A stretch of 61,209 bases of DNA from Chlamydiae bacterium RIFCSPLOWO2_12_FULL_45_20 (GCA_001796285.1 MGMD01000017.1:1-61209), one strand, 5' to 3'. Counted from the first letter of the stretch, positions 26,871 to 36,384 are shown. Notes: a model not told the origin generated them from the sequence alone. Made by a program: numbers and translations.

Positions 26871-27620
26871 CTATTTTCCAATCAAACGAGTGATTTCTTC
26901 TATAAGAAGCTGAAGCTTTCCCTTCTCGTCCTCTTTTAGACTGCAATGTCGGTTTTTTAGCTGTTCTCTCGCTTTTTTGAGATACTGGATGGCATTGTGT
27001 CCGAAAAGGGGAAGTCTTTTATCGTCTTCTGGGAGAGGGAACTGGTGGCGGATGAGTTTTAAGAGTTCCTCTTTTGCTTGCCCTACATAGTTTTTAACGA
27101 TTTCTTCTTTCAGCTCGATAGAACCCGACCGACTCGCCAGGCTATACACTGCTTGTCTTGGCATTTGATCCAGTTTTGCATGAAGCGATTGGGGCAAAAG
27201 AGTGTAAAACTCGTAGTACTGTAAAAAATTATAGGGAGTCTGCCGGTTGCCATAGGTCGAAAATAGCCAGGCTGTAAAGGCTCCCTCTCGATAGTTTTTT
27301 AAAATCTCTTGCGCTTTTTTAATCCTCTCTCCATGTAAAATCACAGCTTGGTTTGTGATCGCTTTCACCTCTGAGGTAATCGTCTTCAGCGCTTTAAAAT
27401 CTTCGTCTACGTTGCCCGTTTCAGCTGTTTGGAAGCTGCGAAGGATGTTTTCCAGATCCTCTTTTTCCTTTTCATTGAGCTCAGCTACTCGAAATACTCC
27501 AGAAAAACTCGAAAGATTTCCCTTATTCGCTCGCTCAACGAGAGCTATCATTTTCTCTTGTTGCGGTTCTTTTTGCTTGAATCGTAAATGAAGCAGGTCA
27601 TTGAATTTTGACATCATCAA
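26871..27620 (-). CDS. pGP6-D-like protein
   Basis: A 249-residue, mostly helical, basic and acidic protein. The central block QTPYNFLQYYEFYTLLPQSL and MPRQAVYSLASRSGSIELKE matches what I recall of the chlamydial plasmid protein pGP6-D and its chromosomal relative CT583, which lie beside a ParA gene. The order here, thrS then ParA then this gene on one strand, equals CT581-582-583. The ATG run (MMMSK) overlaps the ParA stop by four bases. In the plasmid family it may help partition or regulate with the ParA-like partner; its chromosomal role is unknown. Confidence 0.8.
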   Translation of the reverse strand: MMMSKFNDLLHLRFKQKEPQQEKMIALVERANKGNLSSFSGVFRVAELNEKEKEDLENILRSFQTAETGNVDEDFKALKTITSEVKAITNQAVILHGERIKKAQEILKNYREGAFTAWLFSTYGNRQTPYNFLQYYEFYTLLPQSLHAKLDQMPRQAVYSLASRSGSIELKEEIVKNYVGQAKEELLKLIRHQFPLPEDDKRLPLFGHNAIQYLKKAREQLKNRHCSLKEDEKGKLQLLIEEITRLIGK

Positions 27621-28369
27621 ATCCTCGTAAGTATTTCCGCCGTGAGAGCCATATAATCATTGGAAGCGCGAGCAGTCGGCGAAGTCTCAAAAATAGGCTT
27701 CCCATAAATCGTCGCCTCAGATACTGCAATATCGCGTCTCACTTTTGCTTGCAAGAGTTTTCCGGGAAAAGTCTGTTCAATCACCCTCAAAAAGGCTTCA
27801 TTGCTTTTTCCCCTTTGGTTCCAAAAAGAAAGAGACACCCCTAAAACAGTCGTACCGTGTCTTTCTGAAATATTGTTAATAAATAAAGAGAGCCTCTGCA
27901 GACCCTTAACGCTATAAAACTCTGGCGTTGCACAGACAAGGGAAGAATGCGAAGCGATGAGAGAAGACTCAGTCAGCCAACAAAGAGAGGGCGGCGTGTC
28001 AATGATCACAACGTCGTAAGGAAGCTCACGCAAGATCTCTTTTAACCTTTCATGAGAATAGCGATCAGCGGCTAAAGCACCTGAAACTTCCACACGCTCC
28101 AACCAGGTGTCTGCCGGGATAATATGCATGTTTGGAATGCACGTTTCTAAAATTACGTCATGGATTGGCTTTTCCCCTTGCAAAACAGGCGCCATGCTGT
28201 CTTGTTCATCAGGGTCGAATCCAAGACCTGTTGTGAGGTTTGCTTGCGCGTCAAAATCGATGAGTAACACGCGCTTATGGTGGAAAAGGGCCAGGGCTGC
28301 TCCGACATGCAGCGTGGTGGATGTTTTTGCAGTTCCTCCCTTGAAACTGCTAATGGAGATCACCTTCAT
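27617..28369 (-). CDS. ParA-family ATPase (chlamydial pGP5-D/CT582-like)
   Basis: A 250-residue deviant Walker A ATPase. The loop reads FKGGTAKTSTTLHVG (signature Lys in KGGTAKT), Walker A' is LLIDFDAQANLTTGLG and Walker B is YDVVIIDTPPSL. ParA-type proteins bind DNA non-specifically, dimerise with ATP and move cargo DNA; the chlamydial plasmid homologue also influences gene expression. No ParB or centromere-like repeats are seen. The gene follows thrS by 21 bases on the minus strand and overlaps the pGP6-D-like gene. Its presence is normal on chlamydial chromosomes and is not by itself evidence that this DNA is a plasmid. Confidence 0.9.
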   Translation of the reverse strand: MKVISISSFKGGTAKTSTTLHVGAALALFHHKRVLLIDFDAQANLTTGLGFDPDEQDSMAPVLQGEKPIHDVILETCIPNMHIIPADTWLERVEVSGALAADRYSHERLKEILRELPYDVVIIDTPPSLCWLTESSLIASHSSLVCATPEFYSVKGLQRLSLFINNISERHGTTVLGVSLSFWNQRGKSNEAFLRVIEQTFPGKLLQAKVRRDIAVSEATIYGKPIFETSPTARASNDYMALTAEILTRI

Positions 28370-28390
28370 TTTTTCTCCTCGAGAAGGGGT

Positions 28391-30313
28391 TTAGACACCC
28401 GCTGAAAAGGGTGACATCAGCGCGCGTGCATCCCGTTCTTTTACGACTTTATCAAGAAAATCTGCAATGTCAATCTCGCCGTGTACCACATTATCGCGAG
28501 TGCGAAGCGCCACTGTTTTATTTTCTACCTCCTTATCGCCCACTGTCAGTAGGTAGTTCGTTTTGAGAAGCTGTGCATTGCGAACCTTTTTTGCCACCGA
28601 CTCCTGCGAAGCGTCGATATCACATACGATGCCAAGCGCTTCGATGTTTTTTTGCAGCCTCTCTCCGTAAGGAATGTGTCGATCAGCCACCGTTGCGATT
28701 TTTACTTGATAGGGGCTAAGCCAAAAGGGAAATTTCCCAGCAAAGTGCTCGATCAAAATACCAAAAAAGCGCTCAATGGAACCAAAAAGCGCTCGATGGA
28801 GCATGATGGGTCTTGCATGCGTTCCAGTTGCAGTGACGTACTCAAGATCAAATTTTTCAGGAAGGGACATATCGAGTTGCACAGTGCCGCACTGCCAAAA
28901 TCTTCCGAGAGCATCTCGAATATGGATATCAATTTTTGGCCCATAAAAGGCTCCATCCCCCTCATTAATCCGGTAAGAATGGCCCCAATCGTCCAGTGCT
29001 CCTTTGAGACCGCTTGTGGCATTGGCCCACTCTTCGTCCGTTCCAATGGTTTTAGATTTCTCAGGTCTTGTTGAAAGTTCCATCCGGTAGGGAAGGCCAA
29101 AGGTCCTGTAAATTTTGTCGGCCAGTTTGAGGATTTCATGGATTTCCTCTTGAATTTGATCGGGCCGCATGAAGAGGTGCGCATCGTCTTGGTGAAAGGC
29201 TCTCACTCTAAAGAGGCCATTTAAAGCGCCAGAAGGCTCGAAGCGGTGCACGTGGCCAATTTCTGCGATTCGTAAGGGGAGCTCACGGTAGCTGTGGGTT
29301 TTTGAACGATAGTAGAGCATACAGCCGGGGCAGTTCATGGGCTTGATGGCAAAGTCGCGCTCTTCCACATGGGACGTGAACATATTTTCACGGTAGTGAA
29401 ACCAATGGCCCGACCGTTCCCAAAGTTCACGGCTCATCATCGTCGGCGTCTTAATTTCCTCATAGTTCGCTTCTTTTAAACATTCCCTCAAAAAAGCTAG
29501 GAGCTGATTCCAAATGGTGAGTCCTCTGGGGTGGATAAAAGGCATGCCTGGAGCTTCTTCTTTAAACGAAAAAAGATCGAGCGAAGGTCCTAGAGTCTTG
29601 TGGTCCCGTTTTTTTGCCTCCTCTAGGAGGGTGAGATAGTCTTTTAACTTTTTTCGGTCGGGGAACGAGATTCCATAGACGCGAGTGAGCATATCCTTTT
29701 CCGAGTCGCCCCGCCAATAGGCGCCAGAGGTTTTGAGGATTTTAAACGCTTTGATTTTGCTTAATGCCGCCAGGTGAGGTCCTCGGCAAAGATCGAAAAA
29801 TTCCCCTTGCTTATAGGCAGAAATGGGAGTTTCTTCAAACCCTGCAATGAGTTCTAGTTTATAAGAATTTGTGGAAAAGGCCTCTTTTGCCTCCTCCTTA
29901 TTTGCAAACTCCATCCTCTCCGTCGGGTGATTTTCTTGCAGAATGACTTCAATTTCTTGTTCAATTTTAGGAAAGTCTTCCTCAGAAATCGACAGGTTGC
30001 CAAAGTCATAGTAAAAACCCTGTTCTATAGGTGGGCCGATCGTCGGCTTTGCATTGGGCCAAAGCCGCAAAATGGCTTGGGCTAAAACATGCGCCGAAGT
30101 GTGCCAAAATACTTCTTTTCCTAGAGCATCGTCAAAGTTCCAAAAGATTACATGATCGCCTTCTTGCAACGGGCAGTTAAAATCTCTTAGCGTTCCATTC
30201 ACACTGACGGTCACCGCTTGCTCAGGGGCCGTTAAGTGGAGCTTGCTCGCAATATCTTTAGGTGTGATTCCCTCAGGGAACTCGTAGATCTGGTCTTTGA
30301 CTTTTAGTTTCAT
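28391..30313 (-). CDS. thrS: Threonyl-tRNA synthetase
   Basis: Charges tRNA-Thr. The 640 residues show a TGS domain (MKLKVKDQIYEFPEG onward), the second editing domain with HTSAHVLAQAILRLW and its distal RGPHLAA zinc-like motif, the class II core with FAIKPMNCPGCMLYY and FRVRAFHQDDAHLFM, and motif 3 (MLHRALFGSIERFFGIL), then an anticodon-binding domain. Start ATG 30313 gives the normal N-terminus; the frame extends eight codons upstream without support. Three genes follow on the same strand (ParA, pGP6-D-like, purB). It is divergent from the 858-aa protein. Confidence 0.98.
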   Translation of the reverse strand: MKLKVKDQIYEFPEGITPKDIASKLHLTAPEQAVTVSVNGTLRDFNCPLQEGDHVIFWNFDDALGKEVFWHTSAHVLAQAILRLWPNAKPTIGPPIEQGFYYDFGNLSISEEDFPKIEQEIEVILQENHPTERMEFANKEEAKEAFSTNSYKLELIAGFEETPISAYKQGEFFDLCRGPHLAALSKIKAFKILKTSGAYWRGDSEKDMLTRVYGISFPDRKKLKDYLTLLEEAKKRDHKTLGPSLDLFSFKEEAPGMPFIHPRGLTIWNQLLAFLRECLKEANYEEIKTPTMMSRELWERSGHWFHYRENMFTSHVEERDFAIKPMNCPGCMLYYRSKTHSYRELPLRIAEIGHVHRFEPSGALNGLFRVRAFHQDDAHLFMRPDQIQEEIHEILKLADKIYRTFGLPYRMELSTRPEKSKTIGTDEEWANATSGLKGALDDWGHSYRINEGDGAFYGPKIDIHIRDALGRFWQCGTVQLDMSLPEKFDLEYVTATGTHARPIMLHRALFGSIERFFGILIEHFAGKFPFWLSPYQVKIATVADRHIPYGERLQKNIEALGIVCDIDASQESVAKKVRNAQLLKTNYLLTVGDKEVENKTVALRTRDNVVHGEIDIADFLDKVVKERDARALMSPFSAGV

Positions 30314-30395
30314 AAAAATTTTCAAATTTAAGTGCAATTCGGTATACCAGTGTACAGTATTCGAGGCGTCATGTAAAGCTTCTTAGAGAAATCAT

Positions 30396-32972
30396 ATGGA
30401 TCGGTTTTACAATCTTTTTTTTGAGTCATTAAGAGGCCCCTTGGCTCATTTTCTCGACCTTCCAAAGGAGGCCCACACATCGATGTTGATGGAAGAGAGT
30501 CCACTTCAGGACTCGTTTCGATTCCGCGCGAGATTTTTGGGGTTGAAAATAGCGATTGCCCTCATTGATGAGACAGGAGAACTCGATCAGGAAAAACTTC
30601 TTTCTTTACACCGTTTGATCCAAGAAGAGCCCTTTCTCATCGGGCCTAAAAGAGAGGGCGATGCGCTTTTATACGGGCATCTTCAGAGATGTTTAAAGGC
30701 TCTTTTAGAAGATGAAAGGATTTGGAAAAGCATCCGAAAGTTTTTTTTACCGCTTTGCCACAGGAAAGCAGAGATAGTGATTCGAGAAACCCTTTTTCCA
30801 AGCGTAATAGTAAAAATAGAAGCGGTGCATATCAGAAGGGCCGCTCTTTGCGCATGGCTGACGTTCCTTAGACAGGCAACAGGATCTTGCTTTGCGACGG
30901 CTCCTGCCCTTTTGATTCAGCAGCAACACCCCCTCCGTTTTTTTAGCGATCTTCACGATCTTTTAGATACAGGGCAAATCAAAAGAGTTGTTATGGGGAA
31001 GGAGTATTCTATTCCCTTTGGTTTAAATCCGGGTGTCGGGGATCTTTTGCGAAAAGCGCCTTTTTTGGAAAACTCTTTAGGGATTGCGGCGAGCCTCAAA
31101 GAAGCTGGATTATTTTGGAGTCCAGCTCTTCAGCAAAACATTCGCGAGATGGGTCCTCAATCTCCAAAGACCCTGTTTCAAAAGCTGCTGCTCGATGATG
31201 AGGGGCTTACGGAGGAGGACTTACAAGAGGAAGAGTACCTAGCGAAAATGCGCATGACGCCCCTTTTGATTAGCCAATCTCCTGTGTACTATCAAGCACC
31301 CAGCCCAAGGGCCAAAAAAGTGGTGGATTGGAGTCAGAGGGTTGAAAAAGCTTGCCAAGTGTTCCGGGCCATTACCGACTGTGCTCTTTTGAGAACGTGG
31401 GAATATACGCTCGCTTCTTTTGCTGACTTAAAAACGGAGTTTACGCGCTGGAATTTGTACATCAGTTTAGGCATGCACCCGGAAGAAAAAGGGGGCATAG
31501 GAGAGTTTCTTTATAGAGAAATTGACGGGGAACTGCAAAACACCAACCAAAAGATCGAAGCGTTGAGCCGTGAGATGGAAGCGTGTCAAGGCTCGCTACA
31601 GGCTTTGGAAGTTATGTTTCAGGGGGCAATGGGGGCCACACAACGCAATCAAATCAAGTCTGAGTGGATGACCCAATCGCTGGCGGTAGAATCTTTGGGA
31701 AAATTTCGGGGAGAACTCGTGTCTAGAGGAGAGGCGCTTACACGAGTTTTTTCTTCTTTGATTGAACAGTATGACCAGAAGATGCAGGAATATTTTCAGG
31801 AGCTTTTTGACCCAGCTATCTCTGCTGAAGAAGCAGAGATTATAGATGATAGTGCGGCGGGATTCCGCCTTGTCTATAAACATGGAAGAAAAGATGCCTC
31901 TCAGTGGACGGCCATTGAAAATGCGGATCAATACATCGATTCTTTAAGGGATTTTTTCTCAACCGTTGAAAGGGATTTAGAAGTTCCAGAAGTTTTGGGA
32001 AGAGAATTTTTAACGGGCCTCTCTACACGTATGATTCAATTCATACAAAAACCTGCATTCCTTACCTCTTCTTTTGAACGAGCAAAAGCAAAGCAAAGAA
32101 GATCTCCGTGGGATTACGTTTCAGGGGGTACGTTACAGATACTACTTGCCTCCTACTCGAATCGGCAAAGGCCCTTTACGGAGGCAAAAATTTGCCCCGG
32201 TTCTTCTGCAGAATTATTGGATTTTTTACAAAAAGTGAAAAAGGGAAGAGCTCTTTTGATGCATTCTCCGACGCATGCCTTTATCTTGTATCCTGATCTT
32301 CTTACTGACAACCTGCATAAGAATTTGCGCAAGATGGAATGGGATGCATTCAGCCAGGAGCATATTGTTCACACTTTGAGCCATCGGATGATTGAGGAAC
32401 ACAAGGCGCTTTTTATCCACAGGTTCCGGCAGCTTCCAGCAGCTCAAACCAGCCTGGAGTTTCGGCTGAATCTCATTCATGCCCTGGATCCTACAATGAA
32501 ACATAAAGAAACGGTCGTGGATTCTTGCCTTTATGAACAAATTCCTCTGTTACCAAGAGAAAAGGCTCAAGAAGCAATATACCAGATATGCGAGGTTTTA
32601 GGAGGATCCGGGTGGAGTGATTTAGTAGAAGAATGGTACGGTCCTTTGGATCTTTACAATGCTTTAAAATATGCCATTCTCCATTCCTCAAAAAACGCAT
32701 TTTCTCATGAAGATTGGGATATGAAGATTGCGAAGGCCATGAGGGATCTTGGCTATCTTCCGACGCCCTATTTATTTGGAGACACCAATTGGTCGAGTTG
32801 GTTTTTTGGATTTCTGCATCATCCGATCACGCACGAGTTGGAGCTTTGGCGGCTGAACCGAACCGCAACTCAGGGAGCGCCGATGAGTGAGTGGAAGCAA
32901 TGGCAGTCTCCCCAAAACTCTTCAGAGTGGGTAATTTTAATAGAGCCTAATGAGTATTTCTTTGAATTCTAA
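30396..32972 (+). CDS. 858-aa hypothetical with possible papain-like cysteine-protease motifs
   Basis: A large soluble protein with no signal peptide. Three spots resemble a papain-fold active site: RQATGSCFATAPA (Gln160 and Cys165; papain has QxxxxxC followed by an aromatic and Ala), SPTHAFILYP (His627 before a hydrophobic strand) and FGDTNWSSWFFGF followed by LELWRLNR (Asn798-Trp799, like the Asn-Ser-Trp of papain). The long spacers (460 and 170 residues) are not those of papain itself. A helical, coiled-coil-prone stretch runs from about 375 to 470. It stands alone, divergent from thrS and 39 bases before the MOMP-like gene. I treat protease activity as a hypothesis; a structural or secreted role is open. 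Confidence 0.6.
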   Translation: MDRFYNLFFESLRGPLAHFLDLPKEAHTSMLMEESPLQDSFRFRARFLGLKIAIALIDETGELDQEKLLSLHRLIQEEPFLIGPKREGDALLYGHLQRCLKALLEDERIWKSIRKFFLPLCHRKAEIVIRETLFPSVIVKIEAVHIRRAALCAWLTFLRQATGSCFATAPALLIQQQHPLRFFSDLHDLLDTGQIKRVVMGKEYSIPFGLNPGVGDLLRKAPFLENSLGIAASLKEAGLFWSPALQQNIREMGPQSPKTLFQKLLLDDEGLTEEDLQEEEYLAKMRMTPLLISQSPVYYQAPSPRAKKVVDWSQRVEKACQVFRAITDCALLRTWEYTLASFADLKTEFTRWNLYISLGMHPEEKGGIGEFLYREIDGELQNTNQKIEALSREMEACQGSLQALEVMFQGAMGATQRNQIKSEWMTQSLAVESLGKFRGELVSRGEALTRVFSSLIEQYDQKMQEYFQELFDPAISAEEAEIIDDSAAGFRLVYKHGRKDASQWTAIENADQYIDSLRDFFSTVERDLEVPEVLGREFLTGLSTRMIQFIQKPAFLTSSFERAKAKQRRSPWDYVSGGTLQILLASYSNRQRPFTEAKICPGSSAELLDFLQKVKKGRALLMHSPTHAFILYPDLLTDNLHKNLRKMEWDAFSQEHIVHTLSHRMIEEHKALFIHRFRQLPAAQTSLEFRLNLIHALDPTMKHKETVVDSCLYEQIPLLPREKAQEAIYQICEVLGGSGWSDLVEEWYGPLDLYNALKYAILHSSKNAFSHEDWDMKIAKAMRDLGYLPTPYLFGDTNWSSWFFGFLHHPITHELELWRLNRTATQGAPMSEWKQWQSPQNSSEWVILIEPNEYFFEF

Positions 32973-33011
32973 CCGGATGCATTGGTATATCTGATCCGGA
33001 GAAATGGTAGA

Positions 33012-33809
33012 ATGAGACATTTTTTTGGTTTGGTACTGTTATCTATTTTATTGAGCAGCCTTCCTGCTGCTCCGATTGGAAATACGGCAGCCCCTGCGTT
33101 GATTCAGCGAGGTTTTTTTTCTTCTTCTAGAGATTGGGTGGATGTTCGAGCTGGATATGAAGGAGATTTTGTGGCCGATGCCAAAATGGAACAGCGCATC
33201 CAGGGTCAGGGGCGCGTAGATACCTATGAAGAGTGGATCCAAGCAGGAACTTTGACACTCAATTTTCTAGACCGCCTAGATCTTTATGGTGTTTTTGGCA
33301 TGTCTCAAACAGAGGCTGATTGGCGTTTTGAAGATATGTCTTTAGGGACAGTGACTCGGATCGAAGTCAAAACAGACGACCATTTCCTTTGGGCTATCGG
33401 AGGAAGAGCCGTATTATATCAGTGGTATAAAGTTTGCTTAGGAATGGGTGCCCGCTACAGCTCGTGCTGCTACCTTCCCTCTTCTTTACACTCCAACGGT
33501 GAGACACAAACGGTAGGAGGCTCCCGTTTTGATTGGAGACAGTGGCAAATCAATCTCGATTTTTCCTATAAGATCGATCTTTTTACTCCCTACATTGGCG
33601 TGAAGTACTTGCGCGCCACTACGGATCTACAAGATTTTTCAGTGCCCATTTCAGAAAGTCTTCAAGGGGTTAATACGTTTGAAAATCGGACCCCAGTAGG
33701 GTTTTATTTGGGCTGTACCTTATCTACAGGCAAATACTTTATGCTCAATCTAGAGGCGCGCCTAGTAGATGAAGAGGCAGTCACAGTTTCTGGAGACTTT
33801 AGGTTTTAG
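33012..33809 (+). CDS. MOMP-like outer membrane beta-barrel protein
   Basis: ATG 33012 opens a signal peptide (RHFFGLVLLSILLSSLPAAP). The mature 240 residues alternate in the manner of membrane strands (WVDVRAGYEGDFVAD, LDLYGVFGMSQTEADW, HFLWAIGGRAVLYQW) and end with GDFRF, the terminal Phe signal for BAM insertion. Cys residues (VCLGMGARYSSCCYLP) could form disulfides, as in chlamydial MOMP. The pattern fits the small MOMP-like barrels expanded in Simkania and Waddlia. It probably acts as a porin or surface antigen. A frame extending to a TTG at 32982 lacks support. It lies directly after the 858-aa gene on the same strand, so cotranscription is possible. Confidence 0.75.
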   Translation: MRHFFGLVLLSILLSSLPAAPIGNTAAPALIQRGFFSSSRDWVDVRAGYEGDFVADAKMEQRIQGQGRVDTYEEWIQAGTLTLNFLDRLDLYGVFGMSQTEADWRFEDMSLGTVTRIEVKTDDHFLWAIGGRAVLYQWYKVCLGMGARYSSCCYLPSSLHSNGETQTVGGSRFDWRQWQINLDFSYKIDLFTPYIGVKYLRATTDLQDFSVPISESLQGVNTFENRTPVGFYLGCTLSTGKYFMLNLEARLVDEEAVTVSGDFRF

Positions 33810-33890
33810 TCCACCTTTATCTCGACTTTTATGTAGGAAATCCTTACTCTTTACGCCTAATTTTTGGACTTAATAGAGGATTCTACAATC

Positions 33891-35102
33891 ATGGCTGCTG
33901 TCAATCCGTTTGAACAGATACACTTCTCTAACTATTTGCAAGGGCAACAACAAAAAAATATAGCGGTTGTCTCCCGTTATGGAAATCAAAACATGTACCG
34001 AATAGGGGCAGTCGAAGCTTGCAATAAGGGTTATGAGTGGCTCAAGAACGCCGGTCGGGTTAAGGGGATTTTTCAAGGATTGCTGCACCAACTGCAACAA
34101 GCCAGAAAAACGCTGGCTGAGACCATGGGCAGTGAACACTGTGAAATGTTTGGAAAACCAAGACAAGACTCTCTAGGCATGTGCCATACAGGTCTTTTTT
34201 ACCCTTATGACCAACAAGGAGAGAAATGCCGTGCATTTTTAGCTCGGCACCTAGAAAAAGTCTCTATTCCCGTGTCTGGTCCAGTCCAACCTTCTACAGT
34301 GATTTCCCCGAAAATAGACCCTCAAGCGCGTTTTTCATATCAGGTTCAGATTCTTTCTGCAAAAGACTATCAGAAAAAAGTAGAGAGTGCTACTACAGTT
34401 TGGGAGCAATTTGTTAAGGAAAAAAGAGTCGTCGAAAAGGACATACCCGATGTAGAGGTTCACGAATTTGCAAGACAATACCCAGAGGAGATGAGTTATC
34501 GCTCTGTGCTCCTCCTTACTAATCAGCTCGATTTCTCTTCTTATATAAAGCAAAAAGAGACTCAGCATGCACAGAAACACCCTGCACTCTACCTCTTTAA
34601 CGGATTTAAACACGTATTCTGCATAACGAAGATTTTTGTGCGCGTACTGGGAAAACCAACCCCGCTAGGGGAGATTGTGACTTGGTCTTATCGGGATGGT
34701 TCGCGGCCGCCTCATACGATTCTTGCACAAGAGGGGCGCTCTTATGTGGTTCATCAACACTCTTGTCATATGCAAGATACAATGACAGAAATAGAGGATA
34801 TTTTTCAGCGGATTCTTCAATGGAAACAAGAGGATCCCTTCGAGACGCTTCAGGAACAAATAGCTCAGCTTCGCTACTATTTTGCTTTCCTTATGCCCTC
34901 TTTCCGAGGTGACGGCGCCATTGGAGATTGGATAGAGGCGATCTGTTATTACAATCACGGTTATGGGGTCAACTTTCACGATACCTCTTTGCAATGTATG
35001 GAGCCATTTGCTCATTTCCACTTCCCCAATTATTTAAAGTGCTATAGAAAGACGCGGACATTCCTGCATCAAGGGCAAGAAGTGGAACAAAAAGTCTCAT
35101 AG
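33891..35102 (+). CDS. Hypothetical protein, 403 aa
   Basis: Soluble protein without signal peptide; ATG 33891 (AGAGG about ten bases upstream) is preferred to the TTG at 33864. It has conspicuous aromatic and His residues (NKGYEWLKNAGRVKG, SYVVHQHSCHMQDTM, LRYYFAFLMPSFRGDG, ICYYNHGYG). The C-terminal 120 residues look like an independent helical domain. No known fold or catalytic motif is recognised. It is convergent with pgk and overlaps it by six bases. Possibly a lineage-specific secreted or regulatory protein; there is no direct sign of either. Confidence 0.55.
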   Translation: MAAVNPFEQIHFSNYLQGQQQKNIAVVSRYGNQNMYRIGAVEACNKGYEWLKNAGRVKGIFQGLLHQLQQARKTLAETMGSEHCEMFGKPRQDSLGMCHTGLFYPYDQQGEKCRAFLARHLEKVSIPVSGPVQPSTVISPKIDPQARFSYQVQILSAKDYQKKVESATTVWEQFVKEKRVVEKDIPDVEVHEFARQYPEEMSYRSVLLLTNQLDFSSYIKQKETQHAQKHPALYLFNGFKHVFCITKIFVRVLGKPTPLGEIVTWSYRDGSRPPHTILAQEGRSYVVHQHSCHMQDTMTEIEDIFQRILQWKQEDPFETLQEQIAQLRYYFAFLMPSFRGDGAIGDWIEAICYYNHGYGVNFHDTSLQCMEPFAHFHFPNYLKCYRKTRTFLHQGQEVEQKVS

Positions 35103-36278
35103 GGCTGTTGTCAATGCGTCAATGCCTGGGAGATGTCCGAATTCCAAAAACTCTAATGATGCGCCACCGCCCGTTGAAAGATGGTAGAACTGATCCGCAA
35201 GGCCCATTTGCTTAACTGCTGCAATAGAATTGCCTCCTCCCACACATGTTTTTGCTTTGAGTGTCGCAAGAAAAGAGGCAATGGCTTGGGTTCCTTTGGC
35301 AAAATGGGGCATTTCATACACGCCAAGAGGGCCATTCCAAAAAACGGTTTTTGCATCTTTTAACAAGCCTGTCCACTGAATGACTGTTTTGGGTCCGATA
35401 TCCATCCCATACCAACCCTCAGGGATGCCATCGGCAATAGAAAGGGTCTGGACTCTCGCATCGTTTGAGAAAGCGTTGGCTACCACAAGATCAACAGGCA
35501 GGACTAGTTGATCCTTGGGAAGAGAGGCAACCGTATTGAGGTCTTCAGATAGCGATGCTCCGAGAGAGACACCTTGCGCTTTTAAGAAAGGAAATGCCAT
35601 CGCACCGCCAACTAGCACGCTATCCACGAGAGTGGCTAATTTTTTTAAAACACCGATCTTGCTAGACGCTTTCGCCCCTCCGACAATAGCATAGAAAGGT
35701 TTTGGCGGATTTTTTAAAAGAAAAGAGAGCTTTTGTATTTCTGTTTCCATTAAAAATCCCATGGCAGATTGTTTAGGAAAATATTGTGTAATGAGGACTG
35801 TTGAAGCATGCGCTCGGTGGGCTGTGCCAAAGGCATCATTTACATACACATCGCCTAATTTAGCCAGCTCTTGTACAAAGTGGGGCTCTTCTAGCGGATT
35901 TTCCTCACCTGGATGAAATCGCAAATTTTCTAAGAGTAGAATCTCACCAGGTTTCAACGCATGGGCTATCTTTTCTACCTCAGACCCAACGCAATCCTTG
36001 GCCATTTGTACTGGTTTTTTCAGTATTTCAGACAGCCTTATAGCGATAGGTGTGAGCGAGGCAGCCGGATCGGGTTTCCCTTGGGGCCTTCCAAGATGGC
36101 TCATGAGGATCAAGGAGGCTCCTTGTTTTACAATGTATTCTATCGAAGGGATCGCTGCAAGTATGCGAGAGTCATCTTCAATGACACCATGAGCTAAGGG
36201 CACATTCACATCCACGCGCATTAAAACCCGTTTGTGCTTCAGTTGAAGATCTTTCAGATTCAATTTCCGATCCGACAT
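35097..36278 (-). CDS. pgk: Phosphoglycerate kinase
   Basis: ATP-forming step of glycolysis, 1,3-bisphosphoglycerate to 3-phosphoglycerate. 393 residues with the family landmarks: RVLMRVDVNVPLAHG (substrate Asp/Asn), SHLGRPQG, LENLRFHPGEE, DAFGTAHRAHAST, FYAIVGGAKASSKIG, WNGPLGVYE and the nucleotide loop STGGGASLEFLE. The ribosome site is excellent (AGAGGAGG five bases before the ATG), fitting a highly expressed gene. A 38-base repeat remnant lies upstream between pgk and the divergent xylose operon. No terminator is visible; the gene ends six bases inside the convergent neighbour. Confidence 0.98.
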   Translation of the reverse strand: MSDRKLNLKDLQLKHKRVLMRVDVNVPLAHGVIEDDSRILAAIPSIEYIVKQGASLILMSHLGRPQGKPDPAASLTPIAIRLSEILKKPVQMAKDCVGSEVEKIAHALKPGEILLLENLRFHPGEENPLEEPHFVQELAKLGDVYVNDAFGTAHRAHASTVLITQYFPKQSAMGFLMETEIQKLSFLLKNPPKPFYAIVGGAKASSKIGVLKKLATLVDSVLVGGAMAFPFLKAQGVSLGASLSEDLNTVASLPKDQLVLPVDLVVANAFSNDARVQTLSIADGIPEGWYGMDIGPKTVIQWTGLLKDAKTVFWNGPLGVYEMPHFAKGTQAIASFLATLKAKTCVGGGNSIAAVKQMGLADQFYHLSTGGGASLEFLEFGHLPGIDALTTAL

Positions 36279-36346
36279 AGTGCCTCCTCTTAAAGGTTTA
36301 TCAAATCATGTGGAGGAAAATCTGTCGAGCGATTATATACCGAAAA

Positions 36347-36384
36347 TAGACCTCTTGCATAACTCAGGTTCTACCAGAGGTCTA
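36347..36384. repeat. Miniature remnant of inverted-repeat element family 2
   Basis: A 38-base sequence beginning TAGACCTCTTGCATAACTCA and ending GAGGTCTA, with 8-base inverted ends. The first 24 bases match the left end of the 172-base element at 45952 with one difference; the interior is deleted. It occupies the only gap between pgk and the xylose transporter, in the region where both promoters should lie. Confidence 0.75.

Noticed and set aside
27617..28369. ParA gene as proof of a plasmid
   Set aside because: Chlamydial chromosomes carry this ParA next to thrS; no replication initiator or iterons are seen.
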